DNA of 64,000 bases. Origin: Hirundichthys speculiger. Taxonomy: Eukaryota > Chordata > Actinopteri > Beloniformes > Exocoetidae. How positions within the stretch are numbered: position 1 is the stretch's first letter; every line of letters starts with the position of its first letter. The notes beneath the pieces are model-generated. The model saw only the letters and a program-made list of their open reading frames with translations, did not search any database and was not told the origin of the DNA. Both the position numbers and the translations under genes were made by a program. Below are positions 39,401-52,000 of the stretch, in pieces. The stretch is from the NCBI GenBank assembly GCA_018398805.1, contig JAGFBZ010001584.1:620001-684000 (forward strand). Direction: 5' to 3'.

Positions 39401-42400
39401 CTTGATGAATTTTCCACATGAGAAGCTCATCATATCAAGCTTAAAGGCTTTCTGCAAACAAGAGTCTGACTTCCTGTCATGATGATGACTTTTTGAAGGG
39501 AGTGTCCACTTCTACGCAAATCCCCTCCGTTTATCCTCGTGGCCCTTAACGCTGCAGGATCTGCAGTTTGTGTTGCAAAACATTGAAAACACCACATCAG
39601 GAATAGCAAAACATGGGGCATGATCCAGTTTAACTGAAAACTCTGTTGTCTTTGTCAGACCAACAGCTGTCACAGACAGATAAGGCTCCAACTAACAATC
39701 CCTTCCTCTGACAGTTTAAACTTATTAAGATCATATGATCTTAATAGAAAACAAGTCACAAACCTAACAGGAACATTACAGCCTCTTTTTTCCATTATGA
39801 TTAAATTTCTCTCCCAGCTAACAGGTCACAGCTGATAACACAGACCCTGTTGATGGAAATGGCTTGAGTTAAATTCAGTCAAAAATTAATTTTTGAAGCC
39901 AAAATGATACCACTTTTAGCAGCAAAGTGGTGGCTAAGAGCTACTAATAATAATAATAACTAATAATGCACCATTTTATTGAAGTGTCTCATTTAATTAA
40001 ATTCCATGCCCTCATTGAACAGCAATAAAACTAACTTCCCTTCCCATATCTCCAGTGTTTCAGGATGTCCATGTCATGATCTTCATCGGCTTCGGGTTCC
40101 TGATGACGTTCCTCAAGAAATACGGCTTCAGCAGTGTTGGCATCAACCTGCTGCTGGCTGCGTTCGGCCTGCAGTGGGGCCTCCTCATGCAAGGCCTTTG
40201 GCACCTGGATGACGGCAAGATCAAAATCGACATTTTAAAGTATGCAACTGATTGTGCCGATTTCAACATCATCTATATAAAAAGTAACGTACTTGAATAT
40301 TTAGAGCTGTGCAAAAGGTTTCAGCAGAGCAACTATCTTCATAAAGAGTGCACCAAAGTGAAAACAACTGATGTGCCGTTTTCGTCAGTTTTCCTGATGA
40401 CTTCTTGTCCTCCTCCTGCAGAATGATCAACGCAGACTTCAGCACAGCCACGGTACTGATCTCTTTTGGTGCTGTTCTGGGTAAAACCAGTCCTGTGCAG
40501 CTCCTCATCATGACCATTCTCGAGATCACCATCTTTGGTATCAACGAGCATCTGGTGGCAAAGGTTCTGGAGGTGAGTTCATAGTGATGAATGCATAAAT
40601 GCAACCAGGAACACTTACCTTCAAACAAGATTCACTTTAAACAGTAAGATCGATTGTATTCATATACATCTGTGTCCACTTGACTTTAACAGGCCAATGA
40701 TGTTGGAGCGTCGATGATCATCCATGCTTTTGGAGCTTACTTTGGCTTGGCAGTGGCCCGAGTACTTTACCGACCTAGTTTAAGAAACGGACATGAAAAT
40801 GAAGGATCTGTTTATCACTCTGATCTATTTGCTATGATTGGTAAGACTCAAACACTTTTAAACACTAAAACACTATCTGGGGGGACAATTAATTAGCAGA
40901 TTGAGAGGGTCAAGTATTTGATTCCGTGTGTTTTTGGAATTGGATAAGATGCAGTTCTGAAAATAAAGGAAATCCTTGTCCTGGTGGTCTTTTGCCATAA
41001 ACTCTTCTCCATATGGACAACACAGCAGTGAAGCGCTTTCCTAAATGCATGACTTGTGCCTCCTAGTGGACACATACGACCATTCACCTCCTGACTGGTT
41101 GATAGTCACTTCAATTGTTTATCTGTCTGTAAAAATGAAATGTTTTCTACAGGAACCGTCTTCCTGTGGATGTTCTGGCCCAGCTTCAACTCAGCCATTG
41201 CTGATGCTGGCATCACTCAGCTCAGAGCAGTGATCAACACCTACCTCTCCCTGGCTGCCTGTGTGCTCTCTGCCTATGCCATCTCCAGCCTCGTGGAGCA
41301 CAAAGGAAAACTGGACATGGTCAGACATCCTTTCTCCTGTTATTCTCAGTCTTGAACTAAAACACAAATTTGATCACATATTCATTTTTTTCTTATATAT
41401 ATTTATGTTTTATAGGTGCACATTCAGAATGCCACTTTGGCTGGTGGTGTTGCTGTGGGAACGTGTGCTGACATGGACATCCAGCCATTTGGGGCCATGA
41501 TGATCGGACTAATAGCTGGCATCATTTCGACCCTGGGATTCAAGTACCTCTCTGTGAGTTGCCTCACTAAATTTTTGTAATGTTTTACATATAAGACATA
41601 AACCTCTTGATACTCGAGGTGCAACAAGTCAGGAACCCTTTTAAGATGTCCGTGGAAAAAGCATCCTAGATTTACTCAGTAACACGTCCACAAGTGATGG
41701 ACTAAAAGACCGCTACCCAGAAGAAGTTAGATTTGCAAAACTCCACCAAAACTGTTCCAAAATTGTACATTTTTTTCACCCATGAAATTGTAAAATAGAG
41801 TAAATAACAGGCTTATAACAACATTTCAATGGCACTGTTGTTACTGAGGCCCTTCTACAGATTTTAAACACCAACTTTATCAAATCTAATGCAACAATGC
41901 TCCATCCAGTTAAGACATAAGTACAAAGAGGCCTCCTCATTCAGTTTGTCACACTGGGAAAGATAAGATATTTGTCATGTTATCCATCAATCCGTCCAAT
42001 ATCTTAATATCCTGCTGGAGTCCATCCCAGCTGTTTTCAGGCAAAATATGACAAAACACTCTAGCATGTTGCCAGTCCATTGCAGTTGATTAATAATTTT
42101 AAGTGTCCCCTGTTTCTTCCTCTGTAGCCCATTCTGGCATCCAACCTGGGCATCCAGGACACCTGTGGAGTTCACAATCTGCACGGTATGCCTGGCATCC
42201 TTGGCGGATTGGCTGGCATCGTGGCTGTGGCTCTGGGGAAGAAAAACGGGTAAATCTTACATATAATAATACACATACACCTACAACAATATTGTTGCCA
42301 TGAAGTTATTTAATTGTCCCTTTAAATTCCAGCTCGGCAACCATGCAAGCTGCTGCCTTGGCTTCCTCCCTTGGGTTCGCTTTGATTGGAGGAGCTATCA

Positions 42401-42942
42401 CAGGTGGGTGGACCACACACGTGACTCATAATGGTGAAAATCCTGCAGACCAAATTTATCGCTGGATAAAAAAGACAATTCAAAGAAATAATTTCCTTTT
42501 TCAAAGGTTTCATAATGAAGCTGCCATGCTGGGGACAGCCTCCAGACCAGAACTGCTTTGATGACTCTATTTACTGGGAGGTGAGAAGTCCCACTCCTCA
42601 TAAATACCATCTCCACTCTTTGACTGTCAAGCATCACAAGTGACAGATGCTGCAGCGAAATGTTTGTTGAAGTTATTAAATTGGTTGCTTTCAGGATTAT
42701 TTCAGTCAGATGACCTTCAAGGCGTCTTCATAGTCATGATTTCATCAAGGAAAAAATTTGCATTAATTCAACCTCTGCTGTATTGTATATTTGCAAATAG
42801 ACACTCACATTGTTCTGGTCTGCTCTGTTATTCAGCAGACAGGTAACGGACCCTCTGTGTTTTCCAGGTTCCTGAGGAGGAAGAAGAGAACGAGGAAAGC
42901 TTGGCTCGAGCAGATCACTCAAAGAACAAGGCAGAAGCTTGA
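36402..42942 (+). CDS. rhag: Rh-associated glycoprotein (RhAG), ammonia/CO2 channel
   Basis: RhAG is the erythrocyte member of the Amt/Rh channel family and moves NH3/NH4+ and CO2. Ten coding exons: 36402-36606, 40056-40239, 40422-40572, 40693-40840, 41153-41319, 41416-41553, 42128-42249, 42333-42403, 42507-42580 and 42868-42942. Every junction is GT/AG and the exons sum to exactly 444 codons plus stop. RhAG signatures run in order: [64 protein letters not shown] (channel His ~191), [45 protein letters not shown] (channel His ~347) and [12 protein letters not shown]. The first membrane helix is ~12-33. The next loop carries five histidines spaced every third residue (39, 42, 45, 48, 51) and N-glycosylation motifs NQS (53) and NKT (56). 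The C-terminus is acidic. Intron 1 is 3.4 kb. These signatures match RhAG rather than RhCE/D, RhBG or RhCG. Confidence 0.97.
36513..36554 (+). repeat. rhag: In-frame 9-bp repeat encoding the RhAG (H-x-x)5 histidine tract
   Basis: GGNCAT/GATGAACAT-type units repeat through exon 1 and give [14 protein letters not shown] (residues 38-51). The DNA repeat suggests growth by slippage within the loop-coding segment. Confidence 0.9.
36607..40055 (+). other. rhag intron 1
   Basis: Large first intron with no inserted gene. It holds simple runs (T-run near 37561-37580, TAA repeats near 39947-39966). WGATAR motifs of either strand occur about six times, which is what chance predicts for this length. Confidence 0.8.
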
Positions 42943-44234
42943 AGACATATGCATGTCATCCACTCAGCTAGAAATTAAGATGTGAGAAGTTTTCTTTTAG
43001 CTACAACTTTAGTCTTCTGTTTTATCATTGTGAAAAACACACAAACTCACACACGCAATTTACAAACACACATAGCTACACATGGGCTAATTTTCAGAAT
43101 AGTGCAGCTTTAATTTATGATTAGGAAGAGCACAGAAAGACTTTGATTGAAGACTCAAAAAGAAATCAAGTCATTTTTACTTCAGCATAAAGATAATTGT
43201 GGGTCAATTTGAGTTAGGAAATAAATGAATGCATTTCAAGGATTTTTTCCCCCACAGTTAAAATTTTGATTAATAGTCTAAAAACGAACCACTACACATA
43301 ACAAAGTGTAGTACCTCCATACCTCCATATCTTCACTGCTGAAACACAGCTATTCGTATAAGCTTTTCTTTATGTCATTTTATATTATTAAAAAAAAGTA
43401 TACAAGCATGTTTTATAGATTACTTCGGTGTGTACTCTTCTTTATACTTTTTTTAAACTCCTCTGCCAAGCATGTCTGCTCAGACTTGAGTCAAAAAAGA
43501 GGAGGTAAAGTGGGGTTTGATCTGCTGCTTCACATTACCTCACTGGAGTCCAGTCCAACTGTGTGATAAACCAGCAGCGTGGCTCTAATACAGCGATGGC
43601 TGCATAACGCTCCTGTAACTAACAAACCTTTGTGTATCTTGTCTTCGACTAATCCCCAGAAATTCTATCTTTCTGAGGACGCCTGTATAATTTAGTGTGA
43701 GACTGCCAGTCACAGGGCAAACTACCTTTTATTGTGTTTTCTATTTTGAGCAAATGCATTTTTACATGTACATACAGTTTTGTTCTCAGACATATTGATA
43801 TGGTCAGTTTTATCAAAGCTAAGAAATGCTCCTGGTACTGAATACGTTTTTCAGATATGATCTGAATGAATCAGCAGGAATCATATCAACATTTCATGAT
43901 ATGCACCGCTCATCCTGAGTTGCATCCATTTTCTCTGTTAGTTTCAGTTTCAGTCAGAATTTGGTTGCAGATGCAGCAAGCCTCTGGTGAACATATCAGG
44001 GCTCCCTTAGCTACTGTTCTAGTGCTGCATGGCACTTACATGCTGATTGACAGGTTTTCAAAGCCTTTAATGTCAAAATATAAGACTGAGAGCTTGATGA
44101 AACTGACTACATATTGACTTCATCTAAGATATTCAGGTTTTTCCTCATGATTTATGATGCTCAGAACACCAAAGAGCATCAAGAATTTTTGTATTTTTAT
44201 ACAGTGGACATGTTTAATATACCAATACTGTCAT

Positions 44235-44240
44235 AATAAA
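44235..44240 (+). terminator. Candidate rhag polyadenylation signal
   Basis: AATAAA followed by a T/G-rich stretch (AATGTTTTTGTACAATACTGCTG), about 1.3 kb past the stop codon. Confidence 0.4.
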
Positions 44241-44619
44241 AATGTTTTTGTACAATACTGCTGTTTATGTGGTAGTTTTCTGAACAGTGTTGCAACATTA
44301 TCACCAACAATACCTCCGTTTAAGTGTTTGTAGAAGCAAAAAAGTTTTTTTAACCATCCTTTATTTGATTGAAACTTAATGCAGTTTTGTTGTAAGTTTT
44401 TAATGAATACGAGAGTTATATCAATGGACAGTCTGTCTACTGACAGAGCTAATCTAACAGATTCAGTCATAAAGCACTGTCATGGAGTCAAAATTTCAAT
44501 CTAAAACATTCATTAATGCCTGAATGATTTGTAAAATGCACAACTAAACCAAAGCTGTACTTTTAGATTCATAGTAATTAAAGCTTGATATTATATTTGA
44601 TAGATGATCAGCAGTCGTA

Positions 44620-45030
44620 CACGATCAGAATTCAATTTACTTTATTTGTATTTCACAATTTAAGAAACAAAAGTCATCACAAGGAACTTTACACAAAATA
44701 AGCAAACAAGTTCAATTACATACAATCAAATTCAGTCAAATTATATTTCATTTCAATTCATTCATCATTCATCAGTTATAAACCAATTCATTCAAATTGA
44801 GTCCAAATTCAAAAATCCTATAATAAACAGCCAACAGACCTCAGTGAATCTTCATAGGTCTGATCATCCTGATCGAGCCTGTGGCCAACAGTTGAGAGAA
44901 AAAAAAACAACAAAAACAAAAAGCCGAAATAACAGGAACAGAAAAACCTCGAGCAGAACCAGACTCAGAGAACCGGCTGGGGGGACTGAGACAACAAGAA
45001 AGAGAAACCAACAAACACAGAGAGATTAGT
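44620..45030. repeat. Teleost interspersed repeat, left part
   Basis: AATTCAATTTACTTTATTTG… CACAAGGAACTTTACACAAA… AAACCTCGAGCAGAACCAGACTCAGAG… follows the ordering of a widespread fish DNA repeat. Further parts of what looks like the same repeat are at 46595-46835 and 48065-48480. The superfamily is not determined. Confidence 0.6.
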
Positions 45031-46279
45031 TCAGTGACATCTGTCTAGGAGATATAAAAGAGAACAATGTTGATTGCAATAATAGTGGCATTTGTATGCA
45101 GGGATGTTTAAAATTAAAATTTTGCTGAGACTTGCTTAGCTAATCTAATTCAGGACTGGGGCCATTTGGTGAAAAAGAAGCAGTGGAGGTAAACCTAAAA
45201 AAAAAAAAATTAAAAAAATAATAAAATTCTGACTCCATTAACTGATAAATTTATAAAAGAAAACTCCCAACACAGATTGTGCATATGAGGCATAATTAAG
45301 TGCTTCACACTGAAGTACTTAAGTGTTTTTTGTTTAGCTGGATACAAATGAAAAGAGGTCATTTTATTTGTCTCCAAATACTGGATAATGAGGCAGACCT
45401 TGTAGTGTGAGTGGCTGCTGTGCATCTGTATAGTTCACATATGGACTATGGGCATTGCCATTTGCTAAGCTGTACAATACTGTCTGTTTTCAACAAAGAT
45501 ATAGTTTCATCATTGTTTTTCATTGTTCTTTTATTCTTCTTTATAGCTGCATAAACACTTATTTTAAATATTTCTACCGGATCAGATATGTGGTCACTGA
45601 CTACTTATTTTCGCTATATGAATCGATATTTTGGTCACAAATTCCATATTATCTGTAACAGAATAATGTGTGACAGTATTTCATTAAATCGACCTCTGCT
45701 CTATAGTGTATCTGTCTTAACCAATAAAAATAAATAAAGATGCAAGTCATTTTTCAAATTTTGGGGGGATTTTGTATGTCAATAAAATGCACATTTCCTT
45801 GTGAACTTTTGACTTAATAATACATTATCCATTAAGAGACAAGCAACCACGCATGTTCACTCGTACAGATTGTGTAGAATCACCAGTCAACCAATTTGGA
45901 TTATAATAATTTATTCTTATCATTATTACTATACCCTTGAACCAAGGAATAAGTCAAACATTATTTCACTGTTTAAGAAGCAGAGGTGGTGGACGAGTAT
46001 AAATTCAGCGTGTTCACCTGACAACATATTGAACTGGAGACACTTTATTTTAATACTGTACAGGTGAGTCCCCTCAAGGAAGGACTTTTGTCCATCTATG
46101 GTTGCATCTCTCACTACTCGACCCCATTGCCATAATTTAACTTTTTCGGTCCTCAGACCCCACAACCCATCAACTCCCACCCCTTGTCATTGGTTCCCTG
46201 GTGGCTGGTGGCATGCTGCTCCTCTACATACACGTACATGCAGATTAAAGAGAACAGAGTGAGGAAAGAGCCAAGTGTG

Positions 46280-46592
46280 TGGTTGTGTGGGCCGCGGCCC
46301 CCTGGTGGGCCGTCGTGGTACTGCAGGTGGGCCTCGAGAGGTCATTAAAAATAAACAAATGTTTTAAATCCTCGATTTAAAATATATATATATATTCTTA
46401 ATTACAGTAAAATACTTATGGTATAATTTAAAAAATATTTAGAAGTAATATAACAAACCAACTTAGTGTTATTCTTAAACTTTTCTTAAACTAATATGAT
46501 AAGTGTCACTTTATTTGTTGACCCCCTTACAGAGATTTTTCACATTTCAAATTGGGCCATGGTATACTGAAGTTTGGGAATGGCTGCCCGAG
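46280..46592. mobile_element. hAT-type MITE, related to the 7.1 kb element
   Basis: The left part GGGCCGCGGCCCCCTGGTGGGCCG… GTGGTACTGCAGGTGGGCC parallels the left arm of the 7089-9282 element (GGTCCGCGACCCC… AGGTACTGCAGGGGGTCC). The right end AGTTTGGGAATGGCTG is typical of hAT MITEs (CAGNNNTTCCCAAACT inverted). The left boundary and target duplication are unclear. Confidence 0.6.
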
Positions 46593-46594
46593 CC

Positions 46595-46835
46595 AGTCCT
46601 AACTATAGGCTTTATCAAAAAGAAATGTTTTAAGCCTAATCTTAAATGTAGAAAGAGTGGCTGTGTCCCAAACAGAAACTGGGAGCTGGTTCCATAAGAG
46701 AGGGGCCTGATAACTGAAGGCTCTACCTCCCACAGGAAACACAAGGAAGCCTGCAATTTAAGAGAGAAATGCTCTGTTAAGATAATGTAGAATAAGTTCC
46801 TCAAAATAAGTGGTAGCTAAGCCTTTCAGGGCGCT
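46595..46835. repeat. Teleost interspersed repeat, middle part, interrupted on the right
   Basis: CTATAGGCTTTATCAAAAAG… AGCCTAATCTTAAATGTAG… ACTGGGAGCTGGTTCCATAAG… AGCCTTTCAGGGCGCTATA matches the order of a common fish repeat. The sequence that should follow (…AAGAATCTTAAATTC…) is found only after 48065, so an insertion separates the two parts. Confidence 0.65.
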
Positions 46836-46861
46836 ATATATATATATATATATATATATAA
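46834..46861. repeat. (TA)n at insertion junction
   Basis: TA run at the left junction of the hAT insertion. A short TATATATG at 48064-48071 lies at the right junction. Confidence 0.85.
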
Positions 46862-48063
46862 AAGCTCGGAGCGGATGGCTTATGATCACCCACACATCAA
46901 AAGCAACAAGCCCTTTTCACGATTTTCAGTTCTGAATAATTAAATATTGTTTTATTAATCAATAAACCCATGACTTTTATGAGATAGATCATAGTTTTCC
47001 TGATAACAAGACGACCTGACAAAGCTATTTAGAACAGAACTTGCGATCAGAAATTCTGGTTTCCGGAACACTGCGTGGGTTGCCTATTCCACTTTTTATA
47101 AGGGACTTTGGGGTTTCTTTTTTTTTTTTGTGAGCTCACTTAAAAAAAAAAAAAAGCAGATACAGAGTTGAGCAGAACAGAGGAGACTGTACAGGAGACA
47201 GGACCAGAGAAAGCTGTTTTAGAGGGCAGAGGAGCAGAGGAAGATGTGCCGATGAGAGGAGCAGAGGAGAGAATAATAGGAGCTTCAAGGGAGAACTTAC
47301 CTGACTGCTGGAAGAGAGACCAGTTTGAATATTTCACTAAGGCCTATCCTTTTCTTGTAGTAAAAGATAAAATGCTGGGTTGCAAAACATGCAAAGAAGC
47401 ATCGTCAGTGACGATTATTAAAAACAAAATATTAAATAATACTGGAGAGGGGAAAAAATAATACTGATCTATATATGTTGTGTTTTTATTTTTAGACAGT
47501 ATGTGTTTTGCTGCATTCAAATATATAGATTTTTTTGTATAATATTGTAATTTGAAATTTATTGTATAATAAATCAACTGTTTTGGTTTACGTGCAAGCC
47601 TTCAAATTTTCTCACTAAACATTTCTCTTTCACATTTTTCAGCTGTAGGCATGTGACAAGATTTAATATGATCTTGCTCAACCTACATCTGTAAAGTCAG
47701 CTAACAACTTATTAAAATGCACCAGAATTCAGCAAATAACATATATGATAATAAAAAACTTCTGGGGGAGGACCCCCAGACCCCCCACTAATCATTTCCT
47801 TCAAACCAATGTACAACAACCTGTATAATCTGTTACATTGGCCAACCAATCTACATTCAAACTGCCATAATGTGTAGGGGGGGGCGGCACTATAAGACAC
47901 GCATAGGCCTACAACACACAGATAAGGTGTATATCTCTGTGCAATATGATATGGTTATCAAATTAGAGGGTTATTTTCCAAAAAGTATATTGGGGCAGGG
48001 TGGCGGGGGCAGGGGGGGTACGAGGCAGAGCCCCCCACATAACCAATCCCAATTTAACCCCTG
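46862..48063 (+). mobile_element. Non-autonomous hAT element inserted in the interspersed repeat
   Basis: The right end is AATTTAACCCCTG with G-rich subterminal sequence (…GGCAGGGGGGGTACGAGG…) and GGGGGAGGACCCCCAGACC inside, as in hAT families with CAGGGGT ends. The matching left terminus is not preserved next to the (TA)n. It carries an N-terminal transposase fragment at 47168-47461 but no catalytic domain. Confidence 0.6.
47168..47461 (+). pseudogene. hAT-transposase N-terminal fragment
   Basis: A 97-residue open frame: an acidic leader (residues 1-45, repeated GAEE-type units), then CWKRDQFEYFTKAYPFLVVKDK and GCKTCKEA. The W…YPFL…GCxxC arrangement resembles the BED-finger-like N-terminus of hAT and hAT-derived proteins. 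The frame stops shortly after the CxxC, so no dimerisation or catalytic region follows. The ORF is not a complete gene. Whether it is expressed cannot be told. Confidence 0.55.
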
Positions 48064-48064
48064 T

Positions 48065-48480
48065 ATATATGAATAGAAGAATCTTAAATTCTTTTCTGAC
48101 TTTTACATAAAGCCAGTGAAGGTAAGCTAGAATTGGGGAAACATGGCTTCTCCTGCTAACTGTCATCAGCAATTTCACTGCAGCATTCTGGAACAGCTGA
48201 AGACACTTCAGTGTAATTTAAGGACATCCTACTAATTAGGAATTGAAGTAGTCCAATCTTGAAGTATTAAATCCATGGACTAGTTTTTCTGCAATGCTTT
48301 GGCAAAGGATTTTCTTTATTTTTACAATATGATGAAGGTGAAAGAAAGAAGTTCCAGACATTGTTTTACATGTGATTTAAAGAACAAACCTTGGTCACAA
48401 ATAAGTCCAATCTCAAAATCTCTAGTTTTTTGGATATCCTGATTGTCGATGTCATCATTTGTATAAATGCTGAATCTACC
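48065..48480. repeat. Teleost interspersed repeat, right part
   Basis: AATAGAAGAATCTTAAATTC… GCCAGTGAAGGTAAGCTAG… CTGCAGCATTCTGGAACAGC… CAAACCTTGGTCACAAATAA continues the repeat interrupted at 46835. Confidence 0.65.
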
Positions 48481-48847
48481 ACGGTAAAAGGAGAAGAAAA
48501 AAAAGTAAAAAGTGACAGATGTAAACTAAGCATCTTATAAATCTTTTATGGGTGCAACCCACATACTCAGCTCTGCTCCTCATCCCACAAATGTATGTTC
48601 CTTACAAATGTAAATAAAACAAAATTAACAGGATTTTCAACAGTATACGATTTATTGCCAATAAGCATTGTTACAACAAAGAAATACACTTTCAAACACG
48701 AATTATTTTTTGTGCTTCATTTAGTTTGTGTGTTTTAACACACAAAATAGCAGGAGCTGACGGGAGGCATTGACTGTAGTTCATGTAATCAACCACTGGG
48801 GGGCGTTGCGCCTCTCTTAGAACTGTTGTTTTTCAAAGCATCTGGCA

Positions 48848-48866
48848 GCGGGGCATCATGGGATGC
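48848..48866 (-). promoter_or_regulatory. ZNF143/THAP11-like promoter motif
   Basis: On the minus strand GCATCCCATGATGCCCCGC resembles the TTCCCANAATGC(A/C)… promoter element of vertebrate housekeeping genes. It lies 140 bp upstream of the proposed start codon of the SR-like gene. Confidence 0.35.
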
Positions 48867-49005
48867 GAAATGTCTCCTAAGAATGCTAACTAGTGCCAAT
48901 TTACCGGAGATAACACTGAACAGAAATACAAATGTACTAATTAATCCTCTGGTGGTTGGTGGGGTCAGCAAATATATGGTTTAGTAACAGTAATCTGTAG
49001 TCACT

Positions 49006-52000
49006 ATGGTGAGTACAAGAGCTCTTTTGTCAATTGACACCTGTAGTTCCGTAGCCTCTTTCGTGTTAGCTTCGTAGCTTCTTTAGCTTCGACGCTTTAA
49101 CAAGTCTGTAAATAAACTTTTTCACAAGTCCTCAAAGCTGTGTCTTTAGATGCCAGTTTTAAACCGCTACGTGACAACTTACTCTTGTTAACTGTATTAT
49201 CTGATGCTGAACCACTGGCTGACGAAAACATCAGTTTTCTGTCACATCCACGACACCACTGATGAACATTTCTCTGTTTCCAGTCAACTAAAGCGGAATG
49301 CAGGTTGTCCAGTTCCACATCCAAAACAGACGAAAGGAGGAGATCGAGAAGTAGAGGCAAGACATCCGCTTTCTCATTTCTTTTGCCGTTTTAAAACTTA
49401 CTTTAAATTACAGGTGCCCTGGTCGTTTTTTGGTAACTTGAAACGCCTTAGCGCAACTACACACCCACTATATGAACAATGCTGTTCATGACTGTGAGGG
49501 AAAAGGATGGACTAGTTTGTCAGGGGTTAATCCGAAAATAAAGCATCAGCCAAAAAAGAAGTAGACAGACACTACTCACAAAATCTGAGGATATACCAGC
49601 TTTTGGGTAAAATTTGAAAATTTAGAAAGTTTATGCTATAGTAATATTGTATCATAAAAGTGGGGAATTTAAGAAGAAGCATGCATTGGCAATTTATTAA
49701 GACAAACACTAACAACTGTGGTTGGTATACCACAACAAAACATGTCCGCATGGTACTGTTCACAATGAAGCGGTTATCAGCATGAGATGTGGCCAATGGA
49801 TGTCCACTTCTATGACTTTCTGTGGCTTTTTCAGTTTCTCTGTGTCTCTGCTGCAACCTGCTGATGACACTCTCTGACACTCTAAGCTCAATGGCAACTT
49901 CCCTCAAAGAATAACCTGTTTGAAGCCTCACAATGGCCAGGTACTGTTGATCGATTATTAGGTGTTGTCTTGGTCTCATGATGTCAGAATGTGAACAGCA
50001 TGGTGAAGAGGACTGTTTAACAAGAAACTGTTAATGAACCAGAACTTTTAGCAAAGTGGCCAATTCATGGATCTGACACTAGTTGTGATTTTTTGCAGTT
50101 ATCCACCTTGTTAGAGAATGTGTTATGCTATAAGTACTGAAACACTGAGCAGTTGGACATGTGCATTCACAGGCTCATAGAAGGTCAAATTAAGTGCACC
50201 CATGGAAGTTATAGTGCATTTTAGGTGCATTCTGAAAGTGTCTAACTCTTTGTGAGTAGTGTGTATTGATGATCAGCACAATGTAGACCAAACTCCAATG
50301 AGCTGTTTTGAATGAACTGGAAGAGAGTAAAAATGGACAACTCAAAAGCACAATACATTTTGGGGAACTTTGGCAGAAATTTTACATTTTCCAAACTAAT
50401 GAAAATCATGAATGAGTCAAAATTTTTAAAAATTAATTTAGTTTTTTTTTTTTTTTTCTGTGTGTATAATATCAGTAAGAAGTTTGCACACATTGATACA
50501 CTAATACTCAGTGCTAACATTTGACTGGTATTCTTTAAACTTTTTTCTGTAACTTCAGAGTACGTGGAGACATACCGTACATTTTATTAGTAGTAGGAAG
50601 AAGAAGAAGTTACCCAAAACCTTTGGCCACTTGTGTAAGTATTCGAGGTAGCTACACCTGCAGATAAAAAATACAGTAATTTTTGAATGGCTAAATTTTA
50701 ATCCACTCTCTGTAACCGGTATTCCTTCTGACCACATGGTGGCAGACAGGTCTGCTGTGTTGACAAAAGAACCTCTGACAATATTGTGCAAATACGTGGG
50801 GTTGGTCCAGCATGTGTTGTAATACCACTTTGTCCTACTGGAGGTACACCTTGTCATGTCTTACGCCAGTGGCTGACCAAGCAGCAACCTTTGTACTTCC
50901 AGATTGAAGCTCGTCCAGGAAGTATGGTTATTTCTTTTGCAGTTCCTCTACTGACCACTAGGTGCTGGCTCTAAAAGCAGCGCAAATCCCCATTGACCCC
51001 TATGTTAACATGGTAAACTTTGCAACAGAATTAAACATATTTACGGCCTGGTTCAAGAAATGTTTTTTTCTTGATTGATGGCAATTGTACGTGAGATTCA
51101 TTTTTTTGTATCACATTAGATAAGCTTATATTAATCGATAAAAACAATAAAACTGACCAATCAGATGCCCAGATGTAATTTTGGTCGTTTGGTCAATAGC
51201 TAACCATTGGTTCTGCCATTGGCTGAGAGAGCTAGCCATTACTGTTATGATTTTAGCAACTAGTATTATATTTCATTATTATGTTATTATATTTAGTATC
51301 ATATTGACTTCTGATCTGAGAATAAAACCTTAACAGATCGTAGGTCATATTTTAAAGCGCATATGTTTTAGTGTGCTACTGTGGATTGTACTAACAGACC
51401 ACCATGACTGGCTGTGGTTGGTCTGGAAGAATCTGAGTATGAAGGACGGAGCTTACCTTAGCCATGCTAACCACAGCAGTCACATCTCACCACCAAAGCA
51501 ACATTAGAGACTGGAGGTCGTGCTCCCGGGATGATTTACTGCAGGTCCCAGCACAGTTCCAACTGGGAGAGTCCTGAAATGATTTTTCCGTGAGACGCTC
51601 GGCTCATCTGCGTACTGACTGACGCACTGAGCTGTTGGTCAGTGGGACTGACAGATGAACCGTCCCATGACATGTTGCCTCTATTTGGGAGAAGTGGTAT
51701 TACTACACAAAGTGGCTTTTAAAAAAAAAGCATGTTTTCATTTATACCACTTATTACTACATGGTATAAAAAGAATAAAGTCTGACAACTTTTGAGATCT
51801 AATTTTCATATGACGTGGCTCAGAAAAATCCTTAGTTTAAATGTGGAGATGAGGGAAATTAACCATTTAACCAGACTTAACTGCAATTTCTTTTGAACTA
51901 TATTATAAATGTTTTTGAGTTTGCCAGTAATGGCAGAAGATCTGTTTGAGAACATTTTGTTTTAGAGCCTTATTTTTATTGTTTCTTTTGAATTATCTTA

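Noticed and set aside
36607..40055. Cluster of GATA motifs in rhag intron 1 as an erythroid enhancer
   Set aside because: About six WGATAR sites in 3.4 kb on two strands is what chance gives, so no enrichment can be claimed.
49097..49360. 87-codon minus-strand open frame
   Set aside because: Overlaps the plus-strand exon 2 of the SR-like gene, which has splice-phase support; the minus frame has no family features.
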